Assembly: GCA_014529385.2 (NCBI GenBank)
Contig: CM043944.1
Location: forward strand, 90,377,384 to 90,441,383
Source of the DNA: Adiantum capillus-veneris
Taxonomy: Eukaryota > Streptophyta > Polypodiopsida > Polypodiales > Pteridaceae
Reading direction: 5' to 3'
DNA: 64,000 nt
In this document: one piece after another, positions 31,650 to 44,222 of the stretch
How positions within the stretch are numbered: the stretch's first letter is position 1
Layout of the letters: every line of letters begins with the position of its first letter
Program-made: the position numbers and the translations under genes
The notes under the pieces: generated by a model
Seen by the model: only the letters and a program-made list of their open reading frames with translations
Databases searched by the model: none
Told to the model about the DNA's origin: nothing

Positions 31650-34600
31650 ATGGCGGAGGAAGGGAAGCTCAAGATTGAGAAGTTCAACGGCAAAAACTAC
31701 CAACATTGGAAGATGCAGATTGAAGACTATCTCTACCAGAAGGACCTCTATTTGCCACTAGGCAGTCTTGCAAAGAAGCCCGCAACAATGGCAGATGAAG
31801 CATAGATTGTCCTTGATCGAAAGGCACTGGGAACAATCCGGTTAAGCTTGGTGTCAACGGTGGCCTTCAATTTTTCGGAGATGAAGACTACGGAGGACTT
31901 GATGAAGTCACTTGACGACTTCTATGAGAAACCATCGGCATCCAATAAGGTATTTCTTATGAAGCGCTTGTTCAATCTAAAGATGGCAGAGAATGGTTCA
32001 GTTGCAGAACACCTAAATGACTTAACACAAACATAAGTCAACTTCGATCAGTGAAAATCAATTTCGATGACAAAGTGCGAGCTCTCCTTATATTATCATC
32101 TCTACCGGATAGTTGGGACAGCCTTGTGATGGCTGTAAGTAATTCTATCTCTGGCACAAATACTCTTAAGTTTGATGATGTTGTGGGTGTTATCCTAAGC
32201 GAGGAAATGCGAAGGAGAAGCACAGGAGAATCATCAAGTGCTGCACTATCAGTGGAAACAAGAGGAAGGCTTAAGGAGAGGTTCAAAAACCAAAAGGATC
32301 GTGATCGCTCAAGGCGGAGCAAGTCACGCACAAAGTCAGTTCTTGAATGTTGGAACTACGGCAAGAAGGGCCACGTCAAGAAGGATTGCTGGTCCAAGAA
32401 GAAGAAGGAGACAGAGTCTCAAGATAACAAGCCAACATCGGAGGCCAATGTGGCAGGTAAAGTAGAGCAAGATGCTCTAATTCTCTCATTAGACAATGTG
32501 TCTAATTCCTGGATAGTAGATTCCGGGGCTTCATTCCATGCGACACCACACAAGCAACATTTCCGAGACTACACCAAAGGTAATTTTGGGTATGTATACT
32601 TGGGAGATGATGAAGCTTGTGAGATTGTCGACAAAGGTACAGTTTCTGTCAAAACTGCTAACGGAAATGAATGGAAGCTTAAAGATGTTAGGCATGTTCC
32701 TTCTCTTCGCAAAAATTTGATCTCTACAGGACAATTGGACGATGAAGGTCACGACATTGCATTCAGAAACAAACGGTGGAAGATCTCAAAGGGATCTTTG
32801 GTAGTTGCCAAGGGTGAAAAAGTCGGCACACTTTACTTGTGTACTGTTAGCACGCAACCTTCAGCTTGTGCAGCAACTACAAAAGTTGATAGTGCGGTGT
32901 GGCACTACCGACTTGGGCATATGAGTGCCAAAGGAATGCAAATCCTTCAAACAAAGAAGCTTCTACCAGGTTTGAAAGAAGTGGACTTAGAGTTCTGTGA
33001 AGATTGTGTTTATGGTAAACAAAAGAGGGTAAAATTTCAAAAATCAGGAAATGAAAGAAAAAATAAAAAACTTGAGTTGGTTCATTCTGATGTTTGGGGT
33101 CCTGCAAGTACACCATCACTTGGTGGCTCATTGTACTATGTAACATTCATAGACGATGCGACTAGAAAAACATGGGTTTATGTCATGAAGAATAAATCCG
33201 ATGTATTTTCCATATTTCAAAGGTGGAAAGCCTTTGTGGAGAATGAAACAGGTACCAAGGTTAAATGCCTTAGATCCGACAATGGAGGCGAATATTGCAG
33301 CCAAGCTTTTGTGCTAGCAATGGCATTCGGAGGCAAAGGAAAACCCCAAGGACACCTCAACAAAATGGGATTTCGGAAAGGATGAACAAGACAATCATGG
33401 AACGAGCACGAAGCATGCGGCTACATGCAGGCCTACCGCTTGAGCTTTGGGCGGAAGCTGTAAGTACGTCTGTGTACTTAATCAATCGGTCACCCTCAAC
33501 GGCATTGGATGGGGGAGTTCCAGAAGAGGCATGGACATGTAAACCGGTGAATTATGCATTTCTCAAAGTGTTTGCGTGTGAGGCTTTCATGCACATAGAT
33601 AGAAGCCTAAGATCAAAGTTAGATGCAAAGTCCAAAAAGTGTTTCTTCATTGGCTATGGAGAAGGAGACTTTGGGTATCGCCTATGAAATCCTGAAGATG
33701 GTAAAATCTTAAGGAGTAGGGATGTAATTTTTAACGAACAAAATATGTACAAAGATTACTTGGAAAAAAAACAAACAAAAGAAACAGGTGATGAGTACAT
33801 GGAGCTTGAGGACGATGAAGACTCAAGGACTGCAAATGGTGACAATGTGCAACAACGTCAACCAAATGAGAAGCCTCAACCTATTCCCCGAAGATCTACA
33901 AGAGCAAGTAGACCTCCAGAAAGGTTTGTTCCTTCCTTCAACCATCTCTTGATCTCAGATTCTGGAGAGCCGGAATCATATGAAGAAGCTATGCAACATG
34001 AATCCAAAGAAGAATGGACGAAGAGCATGCAAGTGGATATGGACTCACTACATCGCAACCAAACATGGGAGTTGGTTGAGTTGCCTAAAGGTAAGCGGGC
34101 ACTTCAAAACAAATGGGTGTACAAGCTAAAGGAAGAAGAAGGTGGGAAGAAAAGGTACAAGTCTAGGCTTGTGGTAAAAGGTTTTTCTCAAAAGAAAGGT
34201 ATTGACTTCAATGAAATATTTTCTCCTGTTGTAAAAATGAACTCAATTAGGCTTGTCTTAAGCCTTGTGGCTGCTCATGATCTAAATCTCGAGCAAATGG
34301 ATGTAAATAAGACATTCCCTCACGGTGACTTAGAGGAGGAAATCTACATGCTTCAACCAAAGGGGTATGAAGTAAAAGGTAAGGAAAAAATGGTTTGCAG
34401 ATTAAAGAAGAGCTTGTATGGTTTAAAGCAAGCATCAAGACAATGGTACTTGAAGTTTGATCGATCGATGTTGGATCATGGATTCACAAGATGCAACTCG
34501 GATCACTGCGTCTACACGGAGAATTTGGGAGATGGGAAATTCATCATCCTAATGTTGTATGTTGATGACATGTTGATTGCAAGTGCTAACATGCAGGACA

Positions 34601-35520
34601 TCAAAGACCTAAAAGAGGAGCTGTCTAAATCTTTTTCAATGAAAGATTTAGGTGCTGCAAAGAGGATACTTGGTATGAAAATATCAAGGGACAGGACGAA
34701 GAAGACAATAAAGCTATCTCAAGAAGATTACATCAAGAAGGTACTAGAAAGGTTTGCAATGCAAAATGCAAAACCAGTTTCTACATCTTTGGCTGGTCAT
34801 TTTAAACTAACGAAGGATATGTGTCCAAAGACACAAGAGGAGATAGCCTATATGTCTAAAGTTCCATATGCTGCAGCGGTAGGTTCTCTAATGTATGCTA
34901 TGGTCTGAACAAGGCTAGACATTGCACATGCAGTGGGAGTTGTGAGTAGGTTCATGGACAACCCAGGTAAAGAGCATTGGCAAGCTGTGAAGTGGATACT
35001 TAGGTATCTAAAAGGGACAACAACAAATGCTTTGTATTTTGGAGGAACTGATATTTTTCTAGAAGGGTATGCTGATGCAGATATGGCAGGTGACAAAGAT
35101 ACTCGAAGGAGCACTATTGGCTATGTGTTCACGGTTGGAGGCACAGCAGTAAGCTGGGATTCAAAGCTGCAGAAAGTGGTTTCACTTTCTACCACGGAAG
35201 CAGAGTATGTAGCAATGAAGGAGGCAAGCAAAAAAATTCTGTGGCTTCACAGATTCTTAGAAGAGCTTGGATTCAAACAAGACAATTGTGTCTTGTACAG
35301 TGATAGCCAAAGTGCTATCCATCTTGTGAAGAACTCAACCTTTCATTCAAGGACAAAGCACATTGAGGTGAGATATCACTTCATACGCACTCTTTTGGAA
35401 GAGGGACAACTAAAGCTAGGAAAGGTGCATACAAGTGAAAATCCTGCAGACATGTTTACAAAGGTGGTCAACAAGGAGAAGTTGAGCTTTTGCTCATCTT
35501 CAATCGGCATTCAAGGATAA
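31650..35520 (+). pseudogene. Copia gag-pol polyprotein, broken
   Basis: The start is MAEEGKLKIEKFNGKNY at 31650. In order it shows gag (UBN2-like), a CCHC knuckle CWNYGKKGHVKKDC (about 32347), protease IVDSGASFHATP, GAG-pre-integrase (WHYRLGHMS), integrase (HSDVWGP, FIDDATRKTWVY, DNGGEY), reverse transcriptase with an intact LYVDDM (about 34558), and RNase H (DADMAGDKDTRRST, STTEAEYVA). Damage: TAG near 31803, a frameshift near 32035, a frameshift near 33310, TGA at 33685 and TGA at 34906. It cannot move by itself. Confidence 0.92.
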
Positions 35521-35582
35521 GAAGCCATAATGGAAAGCAGTCACAGGTTTGGTTTGGAGAGATCAGTCTCCAAGTGGGAGAT

Positions 35583-36352
35583 TGTTAAGTATGGAGCCTG
35601 ATTTACCCTTGTAATTTTCTGTGGTAAAAGTGCACATTTGTAAGGCCCCCATTATGAAGAGAAGCCATTGTGCGTGAAGGAAAATCACTCACCGGAAACC
35701 AAAATTTTCACGGACAAGAATCAGGGGCAAATTTTCGCCGGAATATTATGGTCGGATGGCGGCCGGAAAGTGGTCGGAAAACAACCGGTCGGTTGGCCGG
35801 TGGCCGGTAGTCAATGGCCGATGGCCGGTGGTCGGAAGTCAATGGCCGGTGGCCGGTGGTCGGATGTCAATGGCCGGTGGCTAGTGGCCGAATTCAATGG
35901 CCGGTGGCCGAATTCAAAAGCGGACTTGTCTTCTCAAGGGCGGCCACACATAGGCGGATTGGAGGGTCCGATTTGGACTTATTCGCACAAGGGCGGCTAC
36001 ACATGGTTGTCTCTCATAAGAGAGGGCAGCCCTTTTGGCCTATAAAAGGAGGCCATTTCTACACACATTTCATAGTGTGAAGTTGATGCAACAAGGTGAG
36101 TGTGAGGTGGTGAGAGTAAAGCAAGGCGGGAGCTCCATTAAGGGTATAATCCCTTTGTAAACTACTTCTTGTTTTGAAGTACTAAAGCCATTGAGTGGCT
36201 GCTTTCCCACGGACGTAGCACACATTGGGTGAACCACGTATATCGTGTGTACTCTCTCTCTCTCTACTCTATAATCTCGTGTATATAAATCCGTCTCTCT
36301 CCATTAAGTAATCTACTCAATTATCTATTTAGCTACGTCTTATTTCCTAACA
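35583..36352 (+). repeat. 3' LTR of copia element 1
   Basis: 770 bp. It is 36 bp longer than the 5' LTR, mainly through extra minisatellite units around 35850-35890. Confidence 0.93.
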
Positions 36353-36357
36353 TTAGG

Positions 36358-37460
36358 TACTCTTTAGGCAATGTTAAAAGCGCGTATGGAAAGCCATAGG
36401 TCAAACGGATAGAAGAAACGCCAAATACACAAGCCGCAGAAAAACGCAGTCGGACTTCAGAAACTAATTCTATGCCTACCGAAACCATCCATAGTCCATT
36501 AGGTAGTCTTTAGGTAATGTCAAGATCGCGTATGGCAAGTCGTAGGTCAAACGGATAGAAGAAACGCCAAATACACAAGCCATAGGTCAAATCCGATTGC
36601 ATTTTTCTATGAAAAAACGCAGACGGACTTCGAAAACTGATTCTACGCCTACCGAAATCATCCGTAGTCCATTAAGTAGTCTTAATGCAATGTCAAGACC
36701 GTGTATGGCAAGCCGTAGGTCAAACGGACAGAAGAAACGTCAAATACACAAGCCGTAGGTCAAATCCGGTTGCGTTTTTCTGCGGAAAAACGCAAACGGA
36801 CTTCGGAAATGGCTTCTATGCCTACTGAAACCACCCGTAGACGATTAGGTGGTCTTTAGGTAATGTCAAGAGCGCGTATGGCTAGCCGTAGGTCAAACGG
36901 ACAGAAGAAACGCCAAATACACAAGCCGTAGGTCAAATCCGGTTGCGTTTTTCTACGAAAAAATGCAAACGGACTTCGGAAACTAATTCTACGTCTACCG
37001 AAACCATCCGTAGTCCATTTAGTAGTTTTAAGACAATATCATGAGCGTGTATGATAAGCCGTAGATCAAACGAACAGAAGAAACGTCAAATACACAAGCC
37101 GTAGGTCAAATTCGGTTGCGTTTTTTTACGATAAAACGCAAACAGACTTCGGAAATTGATTCTACGGTCACCAAAACCATCCGTATTTGATTAGATAGTC
37201 TTTAAGCAATGTCAAGAGCGCGTATGGCAAGCCATAGGTCGAACGGATAGAAGAAACGCTAAATACACAAGCCGTAGGTCAAATCCGATGGCGTTTTTCT
37301 ATGGAAAAATGCAAACGGACTTCGGAAATGGCTTCTATGCCTACCGAAACCATCCGTAGTCCATTAAGTAGTCTTAAAGCAATGTCAAGAGCGTGTATGG
37401 CAAGCCGTAGGTCAATGGGTTTGAATTAACGCCAAATACACAAGCCGTAGGTCAAATCCG
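36358..37460. repeat. Satellite-like array, right part
   Basis: This continues the alternating monomers of about 173 bp after the copia target duplication. The monomer cut at 30837 resumes here with ACTCTTTAGGC. About six more monomers follow before the array decays near 37460. Confidence 0.9.
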
Positions 37461-37469
37461 GTTGCATTT

Positions 37470-37640
37470 AACTTTTGGGTTATGCTTATGGTTATTGTTT
37501 TGTTTATGGTTATGGTTATCTGCATTATGGTTTTGATCAATATGGTTATGGCCGGTTATGGTTTTAATTTGATTATGGCTTTGCACAAATTAAGTTCGTT
37601 ATGGTTATGGTTTTAAGTTGGTACGATTATGGTTTTGCAC
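37470..37640 (+). repeat. Degenerate TTATGG hexamer repeat
   Basis: Many copies of GGTTATGG/TTATGGTTTTG. It is not the plant telomere motif (TTTAGGG), so it is a minisatellite rather than telomeric DNA. Confidence 0.75.
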
Positions 37641-38129
37641 AAAGTTCATTTCATTTCTTTCATTGGCCTTAAATCTCATGTGAGATCCTACATGAATAGC
37701 ATGTAGGAGGTGTATACATGATATGGTTTTTTTTTGAAAAGTTTAGGTAAAAACGAAGGGAACTCTGTCAAAATTTTTACGCGAGCACGGTTGATTTTGG
37801 TGCTGCTTGCTTTCTTGGGCAGAGGGCAGGAAGTCTTGCGTGGTGGCTGTGTCCATCTTTTCAGTGGGCATAGGCCAGGCTACCTGTCCTCTGCCCAATA
37901 TTTTTTTTTTCTGTTATGGTCGTCGATATATGCGTCTATATCTGCATCTATATTTTCGTCGGAATCTGCATCGTTATCTGTGTCTATAACTGCGTCGCTA
38001 TTTGCGTCGCAAATAAAGCCTTTCCACGCATATATCGACGCAGATTTTGATAATTTTACACGGGTGCAGATAGCGACGTTAAGCGTCGATATATACGTCG
38101 ATGACACCTTTTTTTGTTGTAGTGAATAT

Positions 38130-38540
38130 TGCTTTCATGATCATCGAATTATGAACTTTTTGGTTGGTATAAAAATGTATTTTTGTTGAAAAACTTACCA
38201 TTTTATGTTTTTTAATGAGCAAAATTGTTGCAAAAATGACACAAAAGCCAACTCAAGTGATGTATGAAATGTTACAAATCTCTTCAAATCTTGCTTTCAA
38301 AGCAACTTAACCTAAACCTCTTGAGATCTGAGAATGGCAAACTCTTTGCTCAATTGGGTTGAGAAAAGAATGCCACAATATTGACACCATCCATGGCGGG
38401 GCCTTAGCCAAATATGTCGATAAATTTTCATGCTGTCAATTAAAGGAGTCCCATATGCTTTGCCCACACTCATTATAAGTTGCCACTATAAAGATGGCCT
38501 TGTGGTGGAACATTTCAAATAAACTAGAGACACATTAACA
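38130..38540. other. AT-rich spacer, nothing recognised
   Basis: Flanking DNA of the CACTA insertion. No gene or clear repeat was seen. Confidence 0.5.
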
Positions 38541-38555
38541 CCAATACTAACAAAA

Positions 38556-38837
38556 ATGCTTAATAAAATGGTACGTGAGAAATTTCCTATAAGCTGGCCT
38601 AGTGACCTGTATAAGTTGTCACATAGTAATTTACCACTTCTTCACATTGGAATTTGGCTAAGAATAGAGAGAAGCGCACGGGCAAACATTCCGTCAAAAG
38701 TCATCATTTGTCGACTTTGTGACTACAAGTCCAAGATCGAGAAGCATTACATATGTAGATGCATTGTACACAATGATATACATGGGACAAATCAATGCCT
38801 CTTCAAGGGGCTTGCTAAATTGGGCAATAGGGTATGA
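38556..38837 (+). pseudogene. Fragment with a zinc-knuckle motif, possibly from a retroelement
   Basis: A 93-codon frame contains RIERSARANIP, then ICRLCDYKSKIEKHYICRC. This resembles the R-C-x2-C-x(n)-IEdEhH-x3-C pattern found at the end of some non-LTR reverse transcriptases. It lies just upstream of a LINE tail. The assignment is tentative. Confidence 0.3.
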
Positions 38838-38984
38838 GGGCCAGAGACGTCTTAGACTCTTTGTTTAAAAATCTAAATTTTAGATATATGAACTCGTGAA
38901 CAAACAAGCTGAAGTCTTCACAAGGGCCTTCAAAAGGCAAAAAAGTGACTATTGAGGGGTCCTCCTCTTACCTAGAATTCAAAG

Positions 38985-39285
38985 CCAAGTGCTGCTGATA
39001 TGTACTCAAACTGTCAGATTCCGCTATTTTCAACACTTGTGGGAAGCTAAGAACCTTCGAATTTTTGAGAATGATACCATGGCAGCTAGCTTCAAGGACA
39101 TTATCCACGAAATCAATGACTTTATTAGTGTCATGGGAAAAAAGAATAATTCGGATGAGTGGAGCCAGATATCTCTAGCGGTCTTGACCTCTTGCAACGA
39201 GTAAGGGTGCGTGGGTAATGGCTCGCCGTTACTTCATGCTGTGTAAGCCTTCTGATGTCTCAAACGGCCCCTCAAGGCTCGATAT
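38985..39285 (+). mobile_element. LINE 3' tail, split by copia element 2
   Basis: The plus strand encodes the LINE C-terminal tail (FQHLWEAKNLRIFENDTM ... DEWSQI, ends 39204) and then the 3' UTR. The UTR is cut at CTCAAGGCTCGATAT and resumes after the copia at 44455 with AAGCTTGAGGCT, as in the tail at 930-955. This shows the LINE was there before the copia. Confidence 0.7.
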
Positions 39286-39512
39286 TGTTGGAATTAGGAT
39301 TGCAGAGAAACACACACAACTTGGAGAAGACGAAGGAAGCTCAAGGCACACAATAGAGAGTTTGTTACTTAGTGTGCAATGGAAAGATAGATAGCCCTAG
39401 AGTGATGGGCGTATATACAATGCACGGGGGAAAAAACCTCCTAAAGAGGGGAAAAATGCCCCGGCGGTCCTAGTGTGTTCACACACATCACTACCATATG
39501 TATATGGTAACA
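39286..39512 (-). repeat. 3' LTR of copia element 2
   Basis: 227 bp. On the minus strand the purine tract CCAGGGGGGGTTTG directly precedes it (about 39513-39526). Confidence 0.93.
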
Positions 39513-42500
39513 AACCCCCCCTGGAGTGATGCGGTGAACGAGAGCTGGCACATGAGTAAAGGGAAGTGCCATGCTTTGAGGACAGGATCAGTCCACAAAG
39601 GGGAGTAAGCCCAAAGCTTTGCGGAAAGCTTCAAGCTTCTCACGAGACAATGCCTTTGTGAAAAGATATGCAAGGTTGTCCTATGTTGGCACATAAGCCA
39701 AGCTGATGTCTCCTGCTGAAAGCCTCTCCCTGACATAGTGGTAATGCACCTCAATGTGCTTTGTGCGAGCATGAAAAACTAGGTTCCTTGCAACTGCCAA
39801 TGCACTCTGACTGTCAGCGTATATAGTGTTGACAATGTCCTATCCAACACCCAAATCAGCCATAAGGCGTCTAAGCCATACACACTCAACCGTAGCCGTG
39901 ACGACTGCCCTGTACTCAGCCTCACAACTCGAAGTGGCCACAATAGGTTGCTTCTTGCTCAACCATGATATACATGAACTGCCAAGCATGAAACAAAAAC
40001 CACTTGTGGACATTCGCGTGTCAAAACAACCAGCCCAATCTGAGTCCGAAAAAGCATGTAAGTCTGGCGGCAATGATCCCCCTTGGGATAAAACAAGCCA
40101 AGATGTAAAGTGCCACTAAGGTAGCGGAAAATCCTCTTGACAGCCTGCCAATGCTTAGACCCTGGGCTATGCATAAATCTGATGACCTGTGAGACTACAA
40201 ACTGAATATCCGGCCTCGTGTTGCATACATAAATGAGGCAGCCAACAACAGTTTGGTAAAGAGTGACATCAGCAGGATCGCCATCATCATGTAGACTTAA
40301 CTTCAAACCTATTTCCATGGGAGTGGCAATAGGTTTGCAATCCTCAAGTCCAAATTTACATAGCAATGTCTCTATGTAACGTTTCTGACACAAGGCGATA
40401 CCACCATCACACTGCTTAAACTGTATACCCAAATAATGATGCAACAGCCCCAAATCTTTCATCTTGAAAGTAGCATTCAAATCAGCCTTAAATTCATCAA
40501 TATTTCTCTCATTTGGTCCAGTGATCAGCAAATAATCAACATAAAGAACCACAATGAGAAGTACATCACCCTCACGCTTTACATACAATGTGCTTTCTGT
40601 TGGACTGTTACAAAAACCTTGTTTGACCAAATTAGTGTCAACTTTCTCATACCAAGCACGAGGAGATTGCTTCAACCCATACAAAGCCTTCTTACATCTG
40701 CACACTTTGTCCTCTTGTCCTTTTATGATAAAACCGCGAGGCTGCGTTACATAAACTTCCTCAAATATGTCACCATTCAAGAAAGCAGTAACAATGTCTG
40801 ATTGATGTACATCCCAACCAAAATGAGCTGCCAATGCACATAGAAAACGCACAGTAGTCATACGACAAGTGGGAGCAAAAGTCTCTCCATAATCTATGCC
40901 TTTTTGCTGTGCATAACCCTTTGCAACAAGTCGAGCCTTATGGCGATCGATCTCACCATCCGGCTTGCGTTTCAACTTGTAAACCCACTTCGTACCAATG
41001 GCCTTTTTGCCAGGAGGCAAATCACATAAAGTCCATGTGTCATTTTCTATAAGTGCATCATATTCTGATTGCATGGTAGCCATCCAATTTTCTGAATTCT
41101 GTCCTTCATCAAAAGATAGAGGCTCCTCAACATCATGTAAACTAGACACAGCCAAAGCATAACAATCTGATGCATAAGGTGCATGGCGAGAGACAGAACG
41201 AGTACGACTAGACAAAGGTGCATCCAATTTACTGTCGCAAAGTGTGCACCAGCCATTTTGGCATACCTCTAGCTTGCTCATTTTCAGCCCTTTCCTCATC
41301 AAGTACATCATGTACATCTGCATCAGTAATAGGCTGATCTGAAACATTTTCAAAAACCCCCATAGGCTGTGCATTTGCCTCATTGGAACTTACATTCGTA
41401 TTTCCACCACTGAAAAGAGGCAACAAAGTGTCATAAATGTCCTGTGAGCTTACATTACTGTCTCTAGTACATGATAGTAAGGGCTAAATAGAATCTTCCA
41501 CAAACACTACATCCCGTGAAACTAGAATACGTTTTGTTTGCGGACGATACAACCTGTAACCTTTGCTTTCAGCACTATAACCATCAAAAATACATTTGAC
41601 AGCCTTATCATCCAATCTTCTGCGCTGCACTTGTGGCACCAAAGCATATGCCAAACAACCAAAAACACACATGTGCTCAATAGAAGGCTTTCTATCATGC
41701 CATGCTTCATATGGAGTAATAGACTGCAAAGCTTTCGTAGGACACCTGTTAAGTACATAAGTGGCACACATGATGGCCTCAAGCCAAAAAGAATGCGGCA
41801 AAGCTTGACTTTTGACCATACATTGTGCCATTTCCGTCAGTGACCTGTTTTTCCTCTCAGCAACACCATTTTGCTGAGGTGTATAAGGCACTGTACATTG
41901 GTGTTTTATCCCACGACTAGCCAGAAATGCATTAAATTCATGAGACATATACTCCCCCCCTCGATCAAAACATAGTACATTTCGAGACATTTTCAGCCAT
42001 AGCCAGAAATTGTTTGAAGCACATAAAAACTTCGGACTTCGCTTTAAGCGGAAATACCCATGCATGCCTGGAGTAATCATCAATGAAATTCACGAAGTAC
42101 AGGTAATTGCCCAAGGACGGAGTTTGCATGGGCCCACAAAAATCACTATGCACAAGCTGCAACCTGCATGTGGCCCGAACTGAACCATCCTTTGGAAATT
42201 TAGAACGTTGCATCTTACCCAAAATACAGCCTTCACAAACATGTTTGACAGGTGCTTCAAGAGGCGGCAAAGAAGCAACCATATTAGATTTCTGCAAACG
42301 CAGCAAACTGGCAAAATTCAGATGACCAAAACGTGCATGCCAAAGTTTTGCATCTGAAATAGCCCTTGAATCTACAACGGCATTTGCAAAATTTTATCCA
42401 CACTTGTCATACAAAGTGAGCTTATACAGACCACGACACAAAAGCCCAGATGCAACAATTTCATCACCAAAATTGAGATCATGAACTGTGCATCTGTCAT

Positions 42501-43860
42501 CCACAAATTTGACTACAAGTCCAAGCCTAGCAAGTGTGGATATAGACAAGAGATTCTTCTTGATCCCAGGTACATAAAGTGCATCAACAAGTGTGAAGGA
42601 ATTGCCATTAGCAGCAGTGAGCACAATCTTTCCAACTCCCTGAACTAGATAAGAGGCGTTGTTGGCACAATTGACTGAATTCCCATGAGGGACAGACTCA
42701 AGAGAGGTAAACAATTCACGATGTGAGGTAATGTGCTTTGTAGCACCACTGTCGAAATACCACACATGTGAATCTGCAGCAATTGACAAGCATGCATCAT
42801 GAACAGCAGGATTGTAAGTGCACTCTGTGCTAAAAGCCCATTCTGGATCAACATCAGCAACACAGTCTCCTTTCACAGAAGGCTCAACAATGGCTGCATT
42901 TGTAGTGGAACCAGCATTTGGAGTGGAACCACCGTCTTTCTTCTTAGCCTCTTTGGCCTTCAACTTAGGACACGACTTGATCAAGTGATCATTGGCTTTA
43001 CAATAATGGCAACGCATCTTCTTTTTGCCCTTATCACCAGAAGTGCCAGACGAAGTGCTGCCAGCAGAAGCATTAGGAACAGAATTTTTGCCACTCGTAG
43101 CAGAACCATAAGAAGTGGCTACATTACTGTTACCACCCTTTCTTTGAGAAGCAATAAAAGCCTGTTCAACTGCACGTTGCCTAGTCCTGTTTTTTCTGGA
43201 AAGTGACTCTTGCAACAGCAATGTGCATAATGCATCAAACTTGACAACTTCAGGATTTCCTTGGGTCATAAGTCTCCAAGTACTAGCAAAAGTCTGGTAG
43301 GAATCTGATAAGGCATCAAGAACAGTCTACACAAGGGAACTGTCTGAAATAACTTCACCTGCAGAAATAAGCTGCTCATTGATATCCTTGACACTAGCAA
43401 GGAAAGTGTCCATATCATCTTCCTCATGCATAATCTTCGACTCCAGCTCTTTACGCAGCAAAGCAATTTTAGCCTCATTGCGGCTTGCATAAAGACCTGC
43501 TAGAATATCCCAAGCCTGTTTTGTAGATTTTGCTGAACGGATGTGAGGAACAATGGTGCGCTTCACAGACAACTCAATCAATGCATGAGCCTGCGCATCC
43601 TTAACATCCCAACGAGCTTGTTTTGCCGTAGGCAAAACAACTCTAACAGCTGCAATCCTTGCAGCAAGACCTGCAACATCCTCAACATCGCCTACATCCT
43701 CAGAACCAGGACGTATATCAATGCCCTGCACAATGTTCCAAACACCCTTTGACACAAGAACATGTTGCATCATATAAGCCCACATAGGGTAGTTGTCCCC
43801 ATCCAACCTGTCCTCAGCAGCAAACATCTTGAACACATCTGTGTTGTTGTTGTCAGCCAT
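39513..43860 (-). pseudogene. Copia 2 gag-pol polyprotein, broken
   Basis: It starts MADNNNTDVFKMFAAEDRL at 43860. Order: gag; CCHC knuckle CHYCKANDHLIKSC (about 43010); protease YFDSGATKHITS; GAG-pre-integrase; integrase (HSDFCGP, FIDDYSRHAWVF, DRGGEY, TPQQNGVAERKN); reverse transcriptase (KWVYKLKRKPDG, YGLKQSPRAWYEK); and RNase H (FSDSDWAGCFDTRMST, SSCEAEYRA). Damage: TAG at 43327, TAA at 42394 and frameshifts near 41980, 41240 and 40000. The RT catalytic motif reads YVDY instead of YVDD (about 40533), a one-base Asp-to-Tyr change that would by itself abolish polymerase activity. Confidence 0.92.
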
Positions 43861-44202
43861 GGTAAATGCTGCACCTGATGTGAAAATTGCCCGAAAATAG
43901 GAGAAACGGAGCGGGAACAACCTGTGCTATATAGCACAAACCGTAGAAGATTATAAGGCACCTGTTATGCAGAAAACTGCACTGACAAAAATTCTGCACA
44001 AAATGACGAAATAGCCTGTGCAGTACTGCCTGTCGTGGAAACGGATGCCAAAATGAGCCCAAATCAAAATTCTGAGCAGACCACGCTCTTCGAGTTTACC
44101 CAAAATTTTTGTTGACCTGCGAACGCTCGCCAAAGCTCACTGAAATCGAAGAAAGTCAGCAGGCGTGTGCTGGAGCAGCTGGCGACTAAGCCCGAGAGGG
44201 CG

Positions 44203-44219
44203 TGACCTGCTCTGATACC
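44203..44219 (-). promoter_or_regulatory. Primer binding site of copia element 2
   Basis: Minus strand TTGGTATCAGAGCAGG matches the initiator-Met tRNA 3' complement (TGGTATCAGAGC) exactly. Confidence 0.88.
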
Positions 44220-44222
44220 AAT

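Larger units (their letters stand above)
30843..36352 (+). mobile_element. Ty1/copia LTR retrotransposon nested in the satellite array
   Basis: The LTRs are 30843-31576 and 35583-36352 (TGTTAAG ... CCTAACA), flanked by the 5-bp duplication TTAGG (30838-30842 and 36353-36357). The primer site after the 5' LTR (GGTATCATATCAAGG) is close to the initiator-Met tRNA type, and AAGTGGGAGAT just before the 3' LTR is the polypurine tract. The LTRs differ at a few percent of positions plus indels in a GGCCGGTGG minisatellite, so the insertion is moderately young. The internal polyprotein is broken. Confidence 0.95.
26862..38124. mobile_element. CACTA (En/Spm-type) transposon, 11.3 kb with nested copia
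   Basis: The left end begins CACTACAACATAACATGAAC at 26862. The right end (minus strand from 38124) begins CACTACAACAAAAAAAGGTG. Both are flanked by the 3-bp duplication AAT (26859-26861 and 38125-38127), as CACTA elements require. Subterminal TATCGACGC-type motifs in both orientations fill 26884-27056 and 37920-38100. No TNPD-like transposase is visible, so this is a non-autonomous derivative. Its interior is a satellite-like array split by a later copia insertion. Without the copia the element would be about 5.7 kb. Confidence 0.82.

Noticed and set aside
37470-37640. Interstitial telomere repeat
   Set aside because: The unit is TTATGG-like and degenerate, not TTTAGGG or a known plant variant.
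37734-38189. 151-codon plus-strand frame near the CACTA right end
   Set aside because: Its C-terminal half (YASISASIFSSESASLS ...) translates the subterminal TCGACGC/TCTATA repeats, and the N-terminus has no domain.
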